DNA from: Castor canadensis
Lineage: Eukaryota; Chordata; Mammalia; Rodentia; Castoridae
Assembly (NCBI RefSeq): GCF_047511655.1
Contig: NC_133400.1
Coordinates: forward strand, 1,741,001 to 1,805,000
Direction of reading: 5' to 3'
DNA: 64,000 nt
Below the pieces are notes generated by a model. The model saw nothing but the letters and a program-made list of their open reading frames with translations. It did not search any database and was not told the origin of the DNA. Each line of letters begins with the position of its first letter. The first letter of the stretch is position 1. The translations under genes were made by a program, and so were the position numbers. This document shows, one piece after another, positions 1-11,285 of the stretch.

Positions 1-118
1 TTCTGGAAGACGCCCGTGGAGTGCGGGATCGGCTTTGCCATCATCCTCAGTGGCCTGCCCGTCTACTACTTCGGTGTCTGGTGGAAGAATAAGCCCAAGT
101 GGCTCCTGCAGGGCATCT
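1..118 (+). CDS. SLC7A5: SLC7A5 (LAT1) penultimate coding exon, partial at left edge
   Basis: This exon encodes the last transmembrane region of the large neutral amino acid transporter LAT1. LAT1 is the light chain of the LAT1-4F2hc (SLC3A2) plasma-membrane exchanger, which imports leucine, phenylalanine and similar amino acids in exchange for intracellular ones. Reading frame 1 opens with [20 protein letters not shown] and continues through a V-Y-Y-F-G-V-W-W segment to KPKWLLQGI. Counting back from the C-terminus, this corresponds to about residues 451-489 of the 507-residue human protein. The hydrophobic stretch fits TM12, and the basic K-N-K-P-K lies just after it. The exon ends at base 118 (phase 1), followed by the donor GTGAGT. 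The upstream part is cut by the window edge. Identification rests on near-identity to the known LAT1 C-terminus as I remember it. Confidence 0.96.
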
Positions 119-929
119 GTGAGTGTCCGGCTGCTGCCCCCAGCCAGGGCGGGTGGATACGAGGCCTGCTGTCACCAGCATGCAGGCCGAGTGGGTTGTG
201 CAGGGCACTGGGCTTCACAGAGGGGTCCAGGGCATTGGTGTGTTGGCGGCCCACATACTTCGGAGATGAGACATTCAGCTCAGCACCAGCTAATCTCAGA
301 ATAGGGATTCCAGAGAACCTCGCTGCTTCTGCCAAGTAACAAACCCTGCTGTCGGTCACCAGCTTAGACACAGCGCCTGACTCAGAAAGGCCGAGGCAGA
401 GAAAGCAGTGCGTCTGGCTCCCGCAGCCCCAGCCCAAGGCTGGTTCACAGCCAGGTTTAGGCCCTTGTTCTCAGCCCAGAGCAAGCAAGTCAGGGCCTGT
501 GGGCCTAGGATGGCCCCAGTGCAGGCAAGGAGACACTTATTCCCAAGATCCAACCACACGTGACAGGGCTGAGAGGCTGTAGCCACTTGAGTAGGACATC
601 TCTTGATCATTGTTCAGGGCCTGCAAGAAGGGCCATCGTGCCCAGCTGCCCTTGAAGACTCAGTGGACACAGCTCTGGCCTGCTGCCTGCCACACTTTAC
701 CCCCCCACACTAGCCACTGCAGCTGGGCCACTTCGGCATCTAGCCAGGAGCTGCAGGCCATGCACTGGCCCTGCGGCAGCCACCCAATGCTGTATGAACT
801 AAGTTTCATATAAAGTTTGGGGTTTTGGATTCCTGCAACTTTGAAGTCATTGGTAATGTAGGGCTGGGTGGACAGTGGGCTGCAGGGCCCCGTGCACCCC
901 ATCTGAACTAGCTGTCCTCTCCCCTGCAG
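119..929 (+). other. SLC7A5: SLC7A5 last intron
   Basis: This intron runs from the GTGAGT donor at 119 to a pyrimidine-rich CCTCTCCCCTGCAG acceptor ending at 929. It contains no clear SINE or other repeat that I can see. ORFs on both strands cross it but resemble no protein. Confidence 0.93.
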
Positions 930-985
930 TCTCGGCCACCGTCCTCTGCCAGAAGCTGATGCAGGTGGTCCCACAGGAGACCTAG
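930..985 (+). CDS. SLC7A5: SLC7A5 (LAT1) terminal coding exon
   Basis: This is the final coding exon of LAT1. The first two bases (TC) complete the phenylalanine codon split from base 118. The frame then reads SATVLCQKLMQVVPQET and stops at TAG, 983-985. This is the characteristic cytoplasmic C-terminal tail of LAT1, with the conserved C-Q-K-L-M-Q and V-V-P-Q-E-T motifs. The joined frame is uninterrupted and the acceptor is canonical, so the gene looks intact here. Human has STTV where this sequence has SATV, a conservative difference. KLHDC4 follows about 48 kb downstream on the same strand. Confidence 0.96.
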
Positions 986-1599
986 CCAGGAGGCCTGGCC
1001 TGCCAGCAGAGCTCACATGGCCATTTCCAGACAGCTCACCTTCAGAAAAGCAACTCCCGGTCCCTGTCACGTCCCCACAGCTCCTCTGCACGCGGCCAGC
1101 CACCCAGCATCATCTCACTGTCCCTGTACATCCAGCACTCAAGGCAGCTGTGAAAACTGGTACGAATTTAGGCCTGAAAGATGAACCTCCCCAGGCCAGA
1201 GGTAGGAGCTGTGAGCTGAGGAGGCTTGGCATTTCTGTCCCCCCAGGGACTGGGGACAGCCACACAGCAAGCCTTCTCCCTTCCTTTGTTTGTTTGGGTG
1301 TTTGGGGTTTTTTGTTTGGTTTTTAACTTAAATTTCCATATCTGGCATCTTGGTTGAGGTCACCAAGATGATCTTTTAAAGCAGTGAGGCAGCAAGGGGC
1401 AGGAGAGGCTCTTGGACCTAAGGCTGCCCACACACAGTACAGCATGACTCAGAGGGACCAGATCACTGTCACCAGGTGGACAGAACTACTGAGACTGGAC
1501 GTCACCAACTCAACCAAGGTCTTACACTGACAGCCAGATGCCAGCCCAATGTAGGGCTTGGCTTGGTTGTTTTGACTGTTTTTCTGAGGTCTTTCCAGG

Positions 1600-1655
1600 A
1601 CCTCTTGTATGCTAGGCAAGTGCTCTACCAGAAATCACACCCCAACTCTATCATG
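1600..1655 (-). mobile_element. ID-type SINE relic
   Basis: The stretch TATGCTAGGCAAGTGCTCTA followed by CCAG resembles the reverse complement of the ID tail found elsewhere in the window. It is short and decayed, and lies within the SLC7A5 3'UTR. Confidence 0.4.
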
Positions 1656-3012
1656 TATAGACATGAGAGAAGTCCCCCTGGGCTTAGGCCTCTGCCCCCA
1701 AAGAGGAAAATCTCAGCAACGCCGCTGCCTCCATAGAGAGAGGAGCTCAGGGGAAGAACCAGACCTGCTGGCCCACTGCAGGGCTGTGCTCTGAACACAA
1801 GTCCCAGCTCTGGGGAATCCAGAGCTCTGCATCAGCCAGCACTGCCCCAGGAACCTTCTGCAGCACCTGGTTTCTGAACTTGACTGCTGTGTGCACATGC
1901 ACCCCAGACCCTATCCTGAAGGGACAAGCCCTGGCATGGCAGCGCCACCTCCTGGTGGGTTTGGAAGGCCAAGCTCTGGTTCCTGCAGATAAAGCCCTGC
2001 AGCTCAGCTCTCCCAGAAATAGACCATAAAGGAGACTTCATGGCCCCAACCCGAGAGGCTCCCATCCACAGACTGGCCACTCCTGGAGGTTGAGGCACTG
2101 CAGCCCATCACAGGCTCAGAGGAATCAGCCTCTGTCATCTGCTGACTGGATGGCAGCCCACTCCTGGCCATGGTGCCCCCTGCCCATCCTCTCCCCAGTC
2201 CTCTGTGACCATTGTCCAGAAAATGAAGCCAAGCATCCCACCTCCTCTGCTACATGTGTACCCCTGTGCTACCTTGAGGACGCTGGCTCTGCAGGGTGAA
2301 AACGCTGCTGCTCTGCACAGACCCCTTGCACTTCCTGTGGAGGCACTACCTTTCCAGCTTCTTTTTCCACTGCTCCCTGAGGGAGGCAGCTCTGGCCCCT
2401 CCACCATGTCCAGCTGTGCTTACTCCTGAGCTGTTGCAGATTTCAGGGACTTCACACTACAAGAAGCCTCTTCCTGTGCCCTGGGTAGCTGCCGCTGCCC
2501 CTAACCACTGTCCTGGGAGATGGGCTGCAGGAACTACTGTACAGAAAGCAGCTGCATGGGCCACCCTGCAGGGCCTGTCATGGTCCTAGGGTCCCGTTTC
2601 ACTTGGGCATTGAGAGGCCAGGGCATCTCCTACAGGGTGGCTCGCCCTAGGATCTGGGCTGGGGCTTCTCACCTGGGAAGTGAGTTGTGGGGGGGACCCA
2701 GACTGGTCCTGGGGACTCTGCCCCCCAACCTAGCCTGGGTTCAGAGAGCAGAGATGTTTGGCTCCGGCCTGCCTGTCCACACTGAGAAGACACCTGGCTC
2801 TGCTGTTCTTGAATCCGGGAGGGCAGGTGGGACCAACCACAGGCTGTTGGGGAAGCCCTGCTCCGACCACACTCCACTGAGGAGTCCCAAGGGTTCCCAG
2901 CCGGGGTTTGTTTTCTTTTAAAGCAAATCATTGTCTAATCTTTGTTCAATTCTTTGTTTTTTTGTTTTGTCCTAACATACTACTAATGGAAAGGACGCCG
3001 TCAGCGCCGTGT

Positions 3013-3021
3013 TTATTTATT
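3013..3021 (+). promoter_or_regulatory. AU-rich element in SLC7A5 3'UTR
   Basis: The nonamer TTATTTATT, inside GTTTATTTATTTCC, matches the class of AU-rich elements bound by TTP/HuR-type proteins. It is a single overlapping pair of ATTTA cores about 270 bases before the inferred 3' end. Function is inferred only. Confidence 0.4.
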
Positions 3022-3299
3022 TCCAGTGGCCGGCAATTCTGCCTCACAGTTTTCTGTGATGTGTGTGGCACCTAGTCTACAGCTAGTCCCCACCACCTTG
3101 GGCCACCCACTGTGACATCCTGAGTTAAGGACATTACGGATGGCTGTGACGTTTTATTCTTGTGTTAATGGCTAACTGTTACACTAGGCCGGTTGGGGTA
3201 GGGAGTTTTGTTTTATGGGGTTTTGTTTTTTAAAAAAAGACGATTGGAATTCTAAATATTGCCGATGGTCTTCTGTGTTCTTTTCTTCAGCGTCAGATT

Positions 3300-3683
3300 C
3301 TGGGTGTGGAAATGTCTGGGGTTCCCTGTGCAGTCACAGACAAGCCCTGAGGCCCTACACTCCGGGGCTGGATGTGGGGGGATAGGGGATGGGAGGGGAT
3401 GTGGCACAAGACCATAAGTGAGCGAGAACCAAGTGTGACAGACAAGCTTGCAGGGAAGCCAGGCAGGGGGCTAAGCAAAACCCCAGGGGCTGGGGAGGCA
3501 CTGAGGCACAGCGGGAGAAGGTTCCGGCAGAGGACCTGAGCAGGAGGGGCTCGGTCTGGCAGGACCAGAAGAGCCGTGAATTGGGGTGAATGTGCTGGGC
3601 GGACCAGCCTGAGACCACCAGACACAGCACTGAGAGGAAGGAAGGGGAAGGAGGCTCTTTTGTTTCTTGCAATACATGAAGGG
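3300..3683. other. Flank downstream of SLC7A5, no feature seen
   Basis: This is GC-rich single-copy-looking sequence just after the inferred 3' end. Minus-strand ORFs cross it (up to 145 codons), but they run into the next SINE and show no domain. Confidence 0.5.
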
Positions 3684-3799
3684 TTTTTTGAGATAGGGTC
3701 TCATGAACTATTTGAACTGCTGACTTTGAACTTCGATCCTCCTGGTCTCTGCCTCTTGAGTAGCTAGGATTACAGGCGTGAGCCACGAGCACCCGGCTT
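3684..3799 (-). mobile_element. B1-type SINE half
   Basis: It reads GAGATAGGGTCTCATGAACT at its start and ends in GATTACAGGCGTGAGCCACG. This is the reverse complement of the B1-like head; the ID tail is absent. Confidence 0.85.
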
Positions 3800-4685
3800 C
3801 TGTGAGACTCTTAGGCCCCTCATTTGTTGGGCCAGGTTCAAGGCATGGACAACCTGAGGACCTCTTACCAGAGTCGGTGTCTTACGTGGCAAGGGCCAGC
3901 TTGTCCCCCACCCTACAGTCTTATCCTGGCACGCAGTGGGGAGTGGCCAGGGCAGCCTCCCGGGTCCTGACTTGGTCCAATCTTCAAGTCCCACCTGCTG
4001 ACCAAGGGTCCAGGTGCTGGAAAGAGTCCCCAGGGCTTGTCCTCAGCTCCCTAGAGTGCTAGTGCTGTGTGGAATCATGTTGGGAACATGACTTTGGGGG
4101 GCAGAGGGCTGCTGAGGGCTCCTGTGGACCTGAGGGAGGGTGCTTTTCCCCAGTGCTGGGCCTGGGGCACTTCAAGGCCTGCCAAGGGTTCTGGGAGGCT
4201 AAATGATGCCCTGTACTGTGAAGCTAAGTGAAATCTTGATGGCATACACAGCCTCTCCCTGTTTTTAGGAATAATTGAATTGACTGCTCTCTGAAGTTGT
4301 TGGGGCCTGTGCCTCCCAGCTGGGGAAGCTGGATGTCTTCAGGAGTATGTGTGTCCCTTTTGTGAAGTGACAGTTGGAATGGGCTTGCCTGCTACCTACC
4401 TCCAGGCAGTCTGTGTCAGCCTGTTATCCCAGCCCCTGAGCTGTCCTAAGGCAGGTGGCCTCGGAAGCAAAACACAGGCTGTGCCCTGCACACACACTGG
4501 CTCTCCTAGGGCTCCCAGCTTCCCAGTCATAAGGGAGGGGATGGCTGTGGGAGCCAAGGTGGGCTTCACAGGTGACTCGGCTATGACGCACCCTGACTTC
4601 AGGTGGTCATTTGTGAGCTCTTGTTCCCACCACCATGCTCTCTAGGCAGGGGTGCCTCTCTTGTCACCCTCCAGCCAGAGAGGAA
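3800..4685. other. Unannotated intergenic stretch
   Basis: This is unique-looking sequence. No repeat, RNA gene or protein-like frame was recognised. The ORFs (94-98 codons) lack any recognisable motif. Confidence 0.5.
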
Positions 4686-4813
4686 GTGCCTGGGCAAATA
4701 GTTCACGAGACCCCATCTCGAAAAATCCCCTTGTAAAAATAGGGCTGGTGGAGTGGCTCCAGGCGAAGGCCCTGAGTTCATGCCCCAGTACTGCAAAGAA
4801 AAAAAAAAAAAGG
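4686..4813 (+). mobile_element. B1-ID SINE, 5'-truncated, deleted-ID subtype
   Basis: It starts inside the B1 part (CAAATAGTTCACGAGACCCC). It continues through the linker and GGGCTGGTGGAGTGGCTC, carries the short form of the ID tail, and ends in a poly-A. Confidence 0.87.
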
Positions 4814-6384
4814 ATGAACCTCACACTGCCTCCAGGATTCTAGAGAGAGAGTCACACTCCACTGGGGCCTTCTCTGGTCATTCCTGGACCTTGGACTGGG
4901 TCCCTTCAAGCACCCTATACACATGACATCTTTTTGGCCTTTTAAAGTGTTTGCAAGTCCTCAGCCTCCCTCCAAGAACACTGCAGAGATGGTGGAGGTG
5001 GGGAAACCCCTAAGCGTCTCATCCCAGGACGGCAGGATGGGGAAAGGCAGAGTTCAGAGGTCAGAGGAGTGTGCCCTCTCCCCAGCCCCACCCCCTGCCG
5101 TGGTGGACGGGGGGGGGGGGGGGGGGGGGGGGGGGAACCTTTGCATTTCTCTAATGCCAGCTGGGTGGTGGGGAGGGGCCCCCTGCAGCTCCTCCATCTG
5201 AACCACTGGGGGCCCTGGCTCCCCTGCTGGTAACCTGTGCTCTGCCCTGGAGCCTGACCGCACCAGTCCCACCTGGGAAGGTGAGCTGACCCTCTGGCAG
5301 ATAAGGTGGAGGCTGGTGTTGCCTCCTCAGAGGAGAAGCCTGGCTCCCAGCGGTACCTCGCCTGACAGCGGGACTGGACCCACGTGTGTTAGCACACAGG
5401 GAGGGGCCCCACACCTCCACACCCGGAAGGGCAGCTGTCCCTGCATCCCACAGGACTGGCCTCCCTTCCAGCTGTCCTCTTTACGGGCCTGATGTCAGCC
5501 TCCGTGTTGCCTCTCAAGCATCAGTCATCCAGTCCTGTTTCCTGTGAAAACAGGCAAATCTCCACCTTACCTCCACCCCAAGGCTCTCAAGCTCTGTCCT
5601 TCAAGTCTTCATCCTTGTGCCAGAAACTTCTAAATTCCTACTCTTGCGTATGCACGGCCATGCAAAGTGGTGCCCTGTTCAACTCTTGGGGTCCAGTTCC
5701 AACAAGACCCAGATCTTCCCTTGTAGCCAGTGACTAAACCCTGCAAGTAAGAACTCAGCTCCATGATTAAAGTCAGCCACTTTTTCAACCCCCCCAGGGC
5801 CCCATAGACCCTTGGCAGACAGGTCTCTACCTGTTTGATTTGAGAGCAGATCCATCCTGGGTCTAAGAAGGTGGTGGAAAGTTCCAGAAGTTCCCTCTCC
5901 CTCCTTGACCTCTGTGTGTTCACCCTGACCCTCCCTTCTGAGCTCTCTGACCAGAGCCCCGGCTCCAGCTAATCCCAGGAATTTCTCAGAGAATCCCTTA
6001 ATCCCCAGCAACTCCTTGGGAGGGCCTGCAAGCCCCGGGTGAGGACTCCATCTCAAAGTTTTACCACATTCACCTCCTTGGCACAAGGCTCCCGGGGAGC
6101 CAATTTCACCCAGCTCTCAAACACTTCGTCCTTCTGTGTGTCAAGGGCTCAAAGGAGCTCTGGCTGCCCACCCCCACCCCCCCACGCAGGCCTTCACTGC
6201 CGTGACCTCCAGGCCTGTGTCCCCCTCCTGGACTCTCCAGCCTAGGTCTCAAAGGCACCTTGTAGAAGTGCAGGCCCCATGCAGAAGCTCTCCATTAAAG
6301 CAGCCCCTGTTTTATTTCCAAACTTGGCTCAGGCCCTTTAGTTGGGTTGAGAATTCATGGAGAATAATTTGTCAAATAAAAAAC
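4814..6384. other. Unannotated intergenic stretch with long poly-G
   Basis: This is GC-rich sequence without recognised genes. The 27-base G run is listed separately. Several overlapping ORFs on both strands reflect base composition only. Confidence 0.5.
5109..5135 (+). repeat. (G)27 homopolymer
   Basis: An uninterrupted run of 27 G residues follows GTGGTGGAC and precedes AACCTTTGC. It has high G-quadruplex potential. The exact length is liable to sequencing or assembly error. Confidence 0.9.
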
Positions 6385-6450
6385 AAATCCAGGGGGTGGT
6401 GGAGTGTCTCAAACGGTAGAATGCCTGCCTAAAAACAAAGCCAGACTTGG
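6385..6450 (+). mobile_element. Partial ID-type SINE
   Basis: GGTGGTGGAGTGTCTCAAAC and GGTAGAATGCCTGCCTA match the first half of the ID tail. The remainder is lost. Confidence 0.55.
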
Positions 6451-6501
6451 GAGGAGAGTTTTTTTTTTTTCCAGTTTTTGACAACTTTAAAGGATTGTTG
6501 C

Positions 6502-6713
6502 AGCCAGGAGCTGGTAGGTTACTCCTGTAATCCTAGCTACTCAGGAGGTAGCGATCAGGAGGATCCAGGTTTGAAGCTAGCTTGGGCAAATAGTTCTCGA
6601 GACCCTATCTGAAAAAACAGGTCTGGAGGAGTGGTTCAAGTGGTAGAGCACCTGCCTAGCGAGCATGACGCCCTGAGTTGAAGCCCCAGTCACACACCAC
6701 CCCCAAAGAAGAA
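6502..6713 (+). mobile_element. B1-ID dimeric SINE
   Basis: A near-complete copy: B1-like head, AAAAAACAGGTCTGGAGGAG linker, then a full ID tail with the GTGGTAGAGCACCTGCCTAG segment retained. Confidence 0.9.
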
Positions 6714-7483
6714 GGATTGTCACGGGGGCGGGGGAGGACACTCCACTCTGCCCATGTGGTCCCCAAGGGGAGACAGCCAGTGACAAGGCAGAGAAAGGGA
6801 GTCAGGCCTCCCTCTCCAGAGGCAGAGCTGGAGTCATCTCAGTTGTCTGGGGAAGGGAGTTAAAGCGTGGGGTTTTTCAACCTGCCCCGTGGAGAGATGG
6901 GGGTGTTGGGCTGTTCTTGGGCACAGCCTTCCCCACGCTTGGACCACCTGTCGCTTCTCCCACAACCCAGGATGCCCAGCCGACATCCTTCGTCGGGCTG
7001 TCTGACGTGGCGAGACCGCACATAAACTTGACTTCCTTTTTTAGTTTTGAGCTCCCCCGGATACGGACATTGAGGCCACAGTGAGCAAAAATCAGAGACT
7101 TACTGCCCATCCAGTTACCCCACAGCCTGCCTGCAGTGGACAAGAGGAAGCAGGAGCCAGTGTCCAGCTACTTGGTTCCCCCTTGGTATCATAAAGGTGC
7201 CTGCTCGTCACCGGCACCAGGCTGGGGAAACCAAGGCTCACGCTTAGTGGAATAGCACCATAGTAAAGACAGGCAGAGAGCGTGAAATTCTAAAATTGAG
7301 TGTGGTGATGTTTGCCAGGCCCTCGTCATAGGCTAGAAACAACTCAACTGGACAGTCCTGCAGTGTGTGACGCCTACTTCCACAGAGTGCCACCCGAGGC
7401 AAGGAGACGGAGACTTACGAAGCAGGCACAACATAAAGAGAGCCACAAGGTGCAGAAAACTGTGTGGTTAAAATGGGGTGAGG
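6714..7483. other. Unannotated intergenic stretch
   Basis: No gene seen. A few dozen bases near 7286-7310 (AAATTCTAAAATTGAGTGTG) resemble the old L1 3' end but are too short to call. Confidence 0.45.
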
Positions 7484-7691
7484 AATCAGGCACCAGGGGA
7501 TCAAGACTGTCATTCTAGCCACTTGGGAGGCTGAGGTCAGGAGGATCCAGATTTGAGGCCAGCCCAGACAAACAGTTCCAGCTCCAAAATAACCAGAGCA
7601 AAATGGACTGACAGTGTGGCTAAAGTGGTAGAGTGCCACCCTGAGTTCAAACCCCAGTCACCCACCAAAAGAAAGGAAAAAAAAAAAAAAT
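7484..7691 (+). mobile_element. B1-ID dimeric SINE (ACCAGAGCAAAATGGACTG linker)
   Basis: A decayed head is followed by the alternative linker CAAAATAACCAGAGCAAAAT and an ID tail. It ends in a 14-base A-rich tail. Confidence 0.88.
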
Positions 7692-7740
7692 AACCTACCA
7701 AGGTCATGGGATGTCACAAAATGGTTTGTTTTGTTTTGCT

Positions 7741-7931
7741 TTGGTTTTTTGGTGCTGGGGTTGGAACTCAGGGCCTACACCTGGAGCGACTCCACCAGCC
7801 CTTTTTTGTGAAGGGCTTTTTTTGAAATAGGGTCTCACTAACTACTTGCCTGGGCTGGCTTTGAACCATGATCCTCCTGATCTCTGCCTCCCGAGTAGCT
7901 GGGATTACAGGCATGAGCCACCAGCGCCTGT
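7741..7931 (-). mobile_element. B1-ID SINE, deleted-ID subtype
   Basis: Antisense copy. The ID part goes directly from GGGCCTACACC to CCACCAGCCC, lacking the usual central segment. It ends in GATTACAGGCATGAGCCACC. Confidence 0.9.
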
Positions 7932-8817
7932 TTTTGAATCACCATCAAATAGTTCCTGAAACAATAAATCTTAACCTAACAAAACAAAGACCCAACCTGT
8001 AAACCACTCCCTAGGGGTCAGGGCACCCAATAATATTTTGTACTTTGTAAATCTGTAGGCCTACCCTAGCGTGTGACCTTAACCGTGACTTCAGCCTCCT
8101 GGGCTGGTCCTAGGGAGGGAATTAACACTCCAAGCCCCTTCTGCCTGGGTAAAACCTTGTGCCAGGGTAAAAATAGTTGTCATTCTCGTTCTCACTCTAG
8201 ATGGGCCACTTTCAGTCTATTGAAAGTGTATTCCCCTCCTAATGAACTTTGCTGTCACCTTCAGTACCATCCGAGTCCTGTCTGAATTCTTCCCTCATCC
8301 GAACACAAGCACTAAAGGAGATACCAGTGCTGACTTTCCAGTAACATCTCAAGCTTCAGTCTCCCCACCTGTGCAGTGAGAGGCCCCAGTGCATGGGGTG
8401 GGTGGGGCTAGGGGAAGTGGCCTATTCCTTCCCTGTCCCTGCCCCAGGCACACCCCCATCTATTCAGCTCCACAGGTCCCTCCTGATGCCAGGTGTTTCA
8501 GGAAACCTGAGTCCAGGCCAGCACACTCCTCCTTGTGCTTGCTACAGGACACCTGAGGGGACTCTTGCCAAGAGCTTCTAAAGGAAGCGCCCTCTTAGTA
8601 ACCAGATCTCCTGGAAGGGACAGTTTTTTCTGGGTGCAGCTGTGCAGCGTGAGTGAGGCCTGAGGCGGCTGCTGCTCAGGCTACAGCACAAGAAAGGCCT
8701 GCGGGCTGTGCAGTTCCTTGCCAGGAGCCCAGGGGAGCAAGTGCAGGAGGGGCCATCCTGCCATCTGGCCTGCCGCTGCAGAAGCCAGTCTGTCCTCACA
8801 GCTTCTCCTTGGTTTTG
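7932..8817. other. Unannotated intergenic stretch
   Basis: Single-copy-looking sequence with no recognised coding frame or repeat. Confidence 0.5.
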
Positions 8818-8999
8818 TTTATTATTTGTTTATTTTCGTGGTACTGGGGCTTGAACTCAGGACCTCCACCAGCCCTTTTTTGTAATGGGTTTTTCGAGAT
8901 AGGGTCTTACGAACTATTTGCCCAGGCTGGCTGCGAACCGTGATCTTCCTGGGCTCCCAAGTAACTGGGATTACAGGCGTGAGCCACCAGCGCTCAGCA
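8818..8999 (-). mobile_element. B1-ID SINE, deleted-ID subtype
   Basis: Antisense copy with an even shorter ID remnant (CTCAGGACCTCCACCAGCCC). The B1 part is complete. Confidence 0.9.
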
Positions 9000-10379
9000 A
9001 CAGTTCCTCCTTTGTGACCCAGGTTCCTGGTCCAGGGCAAGTCCCATGTGACCCCAAGATCTTCCACAGCTTTAAGCACAAGCCTGGTACCTAGGACACC
9101 CCACTAGTGTGAGCCGAGCCTTTTCTGTCGTGATTGTTATAGCTCCCGTCCCCGCTAGGCTCTGCTCTGGGGTGACACTGCCGCTCTCCGGCTTGGTCCA
9201 GGCCTGGATGCGGCACTGAGTTTCACCTCTACAGGGGCTGCTGATGGCTCCAAGCTGAGCCTTGGACTTGCCCGTGGCAGGGGGAGTCCACCTGTCCAAA
9301 CCCATCCCTTTGATGCGGCCTGGTAGATGGCCATGTGGCCATGTCATCTTAGTCCCCAAATTGGGACAGTTTGGGGAACTGTCTCCCCCCTACAGTTCCT
9401 ATGGGGTCAACAAAGGTCTCTGTGGTGACCACATGACCACTCAGCTTCTCAGCTCTTGCTTCCTGGGGAGCCCCCAGTACCCCAGAGTCCACCTGGCCAT
9501 TAGTTACAGGGCCTTCTGAAAATGGGACTGACTCAGTTCTCCCTTTCACGTCCCTCTCTCTACCTTCGCAAGATCACCTCTGTCCCATGGCACGTGGTGA
9601 CAGTCAGGATGCATAGGGGATGGGGGTGGGTAAAACGGGTCAAATGCCAGCCCTGAATTTGTAGGGAGCAGTTCTGGGGCTGGCGTTTGTCATCCTTGAC
9701 TCATCACCATCTGTCACTTCCTGCTTCCTCCCTCTGGTTCTTTAGGGGACAATCTGCCTCTCATCAAACACGAGCAGCTCAGAGTCATTACTAGAAACCT
9801 CACAATGACAAGTCCTGCATTCTGCCAATTTGGGCAAATTTATTTTGAAAGCATTTGAGGGCCCACCCGCTGGGGTGTGTGAGGAAGTCCTTGTCCCCAA
9901 GAGGAACGAAACTCCTTGATCCCAGGAGTCTGGGCTGCTTTCGTCCAGGAGGTCTCTACATACTTTTCAGAACTCCACAGACGGCAAGAAGTCCACTTGA
10001 CTAAGTGTCCCCCAAAGTCGCCCACCCGCGTACCTCAGTTTCCTCCTTCATCCCATCTCCTCCAAGGGATGCTGAGAATGTGAGTTTCCAGGCTTATCAG
10101 AGGGTCTCCCTTTCTTTCTCTGCTCAGGCGCGGGATAGAGGAGGTTAGCCCCGTGGGGAAGGACGAGAGCCCGGACTCTGCGGTCCCCCTCCAGTGTGAC
10201 CAACAGAATGGGGGCTTGGGGCCACACCATCTCCCCGGGTCTGCCCTTGTGTCACAGCTCATGGGCAGGATAGACGGCCTGCAGTCACACGAGACCACGT
10301 GCACCGTGACAAGAAGAGCAGACAGCAGCTGTGCGTGGCAGGGGGAGGCCGCTCGCGGACCTAGCGCTGCTCTAAGATG
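9000..10379. other. Unannotated intergenic stretch
   Basis: No gene or repeat recognised over 1.38 kb. The base composition is moderately GC-rich. The 143-codon minus ORF (10035-10466) has no motif and runs into a SINE. Confidence 0.5.
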
Positions 10380-10780
10380 CCTGCGGATACGCGGGAGGCA
10401 GAGATAGGAAGGTGGCAGTTTGAAGCCAATCCGGACAAAGGTTAGCAAGTCTCCATCTGAATTCAATCAGCTGGGCGTGGTGGTGCGTGCCCAGCTAAGC
10501 AGCTAGGCAGGGTGTGGGACCTGGGCAAAAATGTGAGACCCTATCTGAAAAAATAACTCAAGTGGCTAGGCATGACTCAAGTGGTGTAGCACCTCCATCT
10601 CAAGCAAAGAACCCCGATTTCAAGCCCCAGTAATATGAAAGAAAGAGGGAGAGAGACAGGGAAGGAGCGAGGGAGGGAGGGAGGGAGGAAAAAGATTGGG
10701 GTATGACTCAAGTGGTAGAGCACCTTCTAGCAAGAGTGAGACCCTTAGTTCAAACCTCAGTACCACAAAAAAAAAAATCT
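10380..10780 (+). mobile_element. B1-ID SINE followed by a second ID monomer, with GA-rich tail between
   Basis: A B1-ID dimer (10380-10637) ends in a GAAA/GGGA simple tract (about 10638-10690). A second ID tail (10693-10780: GGTATGACTCAAGTGGTAGA) follows. The simple repeat probably expanded from the first element's A-rich tail. Confidence 0.78.
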
Positions 10781-10787
10781 GTCTTGT

Positions 10788-11075
10788 CTCTCAGCTCTGG
10801 GGGTGGCAAGTCCAAAATCAGGATGCCTGTAGGGCTGCACTCTGCTCCAGAGGCTGCAGAGAGGGATCCATCCTGCCTCTCCCAACTCCTGAATTCCTTG
10901 GCTTGTGGCCACATCACTCCCATCTCTGCATCTGTTCTCATGTGACCTTCTTAAAATAACACTAGTCATAGGATTTAAGGCCCACCCTAGTCAAGGATGA
11001 CCTCATCTTAACTCATTATAGCTTCGAGGACCTTATTTCCACATAAGGTCAAGTTGTGAGGGTCCAGATGGATAT
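10788..11075 (-). mobile_element. MLT1-like LTR (ERVL-MaLR)
   Basis: It matches the familiar MLT1 reverse-complement order: CTTGGCTTGTGGCCACATCA, then CATCTCTGC, TCACTCCCATC, AGGATTTAAGGCCCACCCT, GGATGACCTCATCTTAACTC and CCTTATTTCCACATAAGGTC. Family assignment is by remembered consensus. Confidence 0.8.
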
Positions 11076-11285
11076 GTGGGGGTGGGGGGGCGGGGAGGTG
11101 CTCTTCTGCCAATTGAAGGAGGGTCTGACCAGGTTGGGTCCCCAAGGGAGCTCCTGTGTTCTGACTATTGACCTCAGTGGTGGCCAAGGGACCCTGCTTG
11201 CCCATGGTGATAGGTCATCTGTAATACCAACAGAGATGGGGTGGAGGAGGGGGGTGTCCTGGCCTTGCCTTGCTCTTTTTTTATT

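Larger units (their letters stand above)
986..3290 (+). other. SLC7A5: SLC7A5 3'UTR (end inferred)
   Basis: About 2.3 kb after the stop is taken as 3'UTR, because LAT1 mRNA is known to have a long 3'UTR. From about 2,890 the sequence also turns A/T-rich and UTR-like. An AU-rich nonamer (TTATTTATT) lies at 3013-3021. The likely cleavage region is about 3,240-3,300: an A-run, GACGATTGGAATTCTAAATA, then a GT/T-rich downstream element. No AATAAA or ATTAAA was found between the stop and 3,300, so the exact end is uncertain. A weak antisense ID-SINE relic lies near 1600-1655. Confidence 0.7.
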
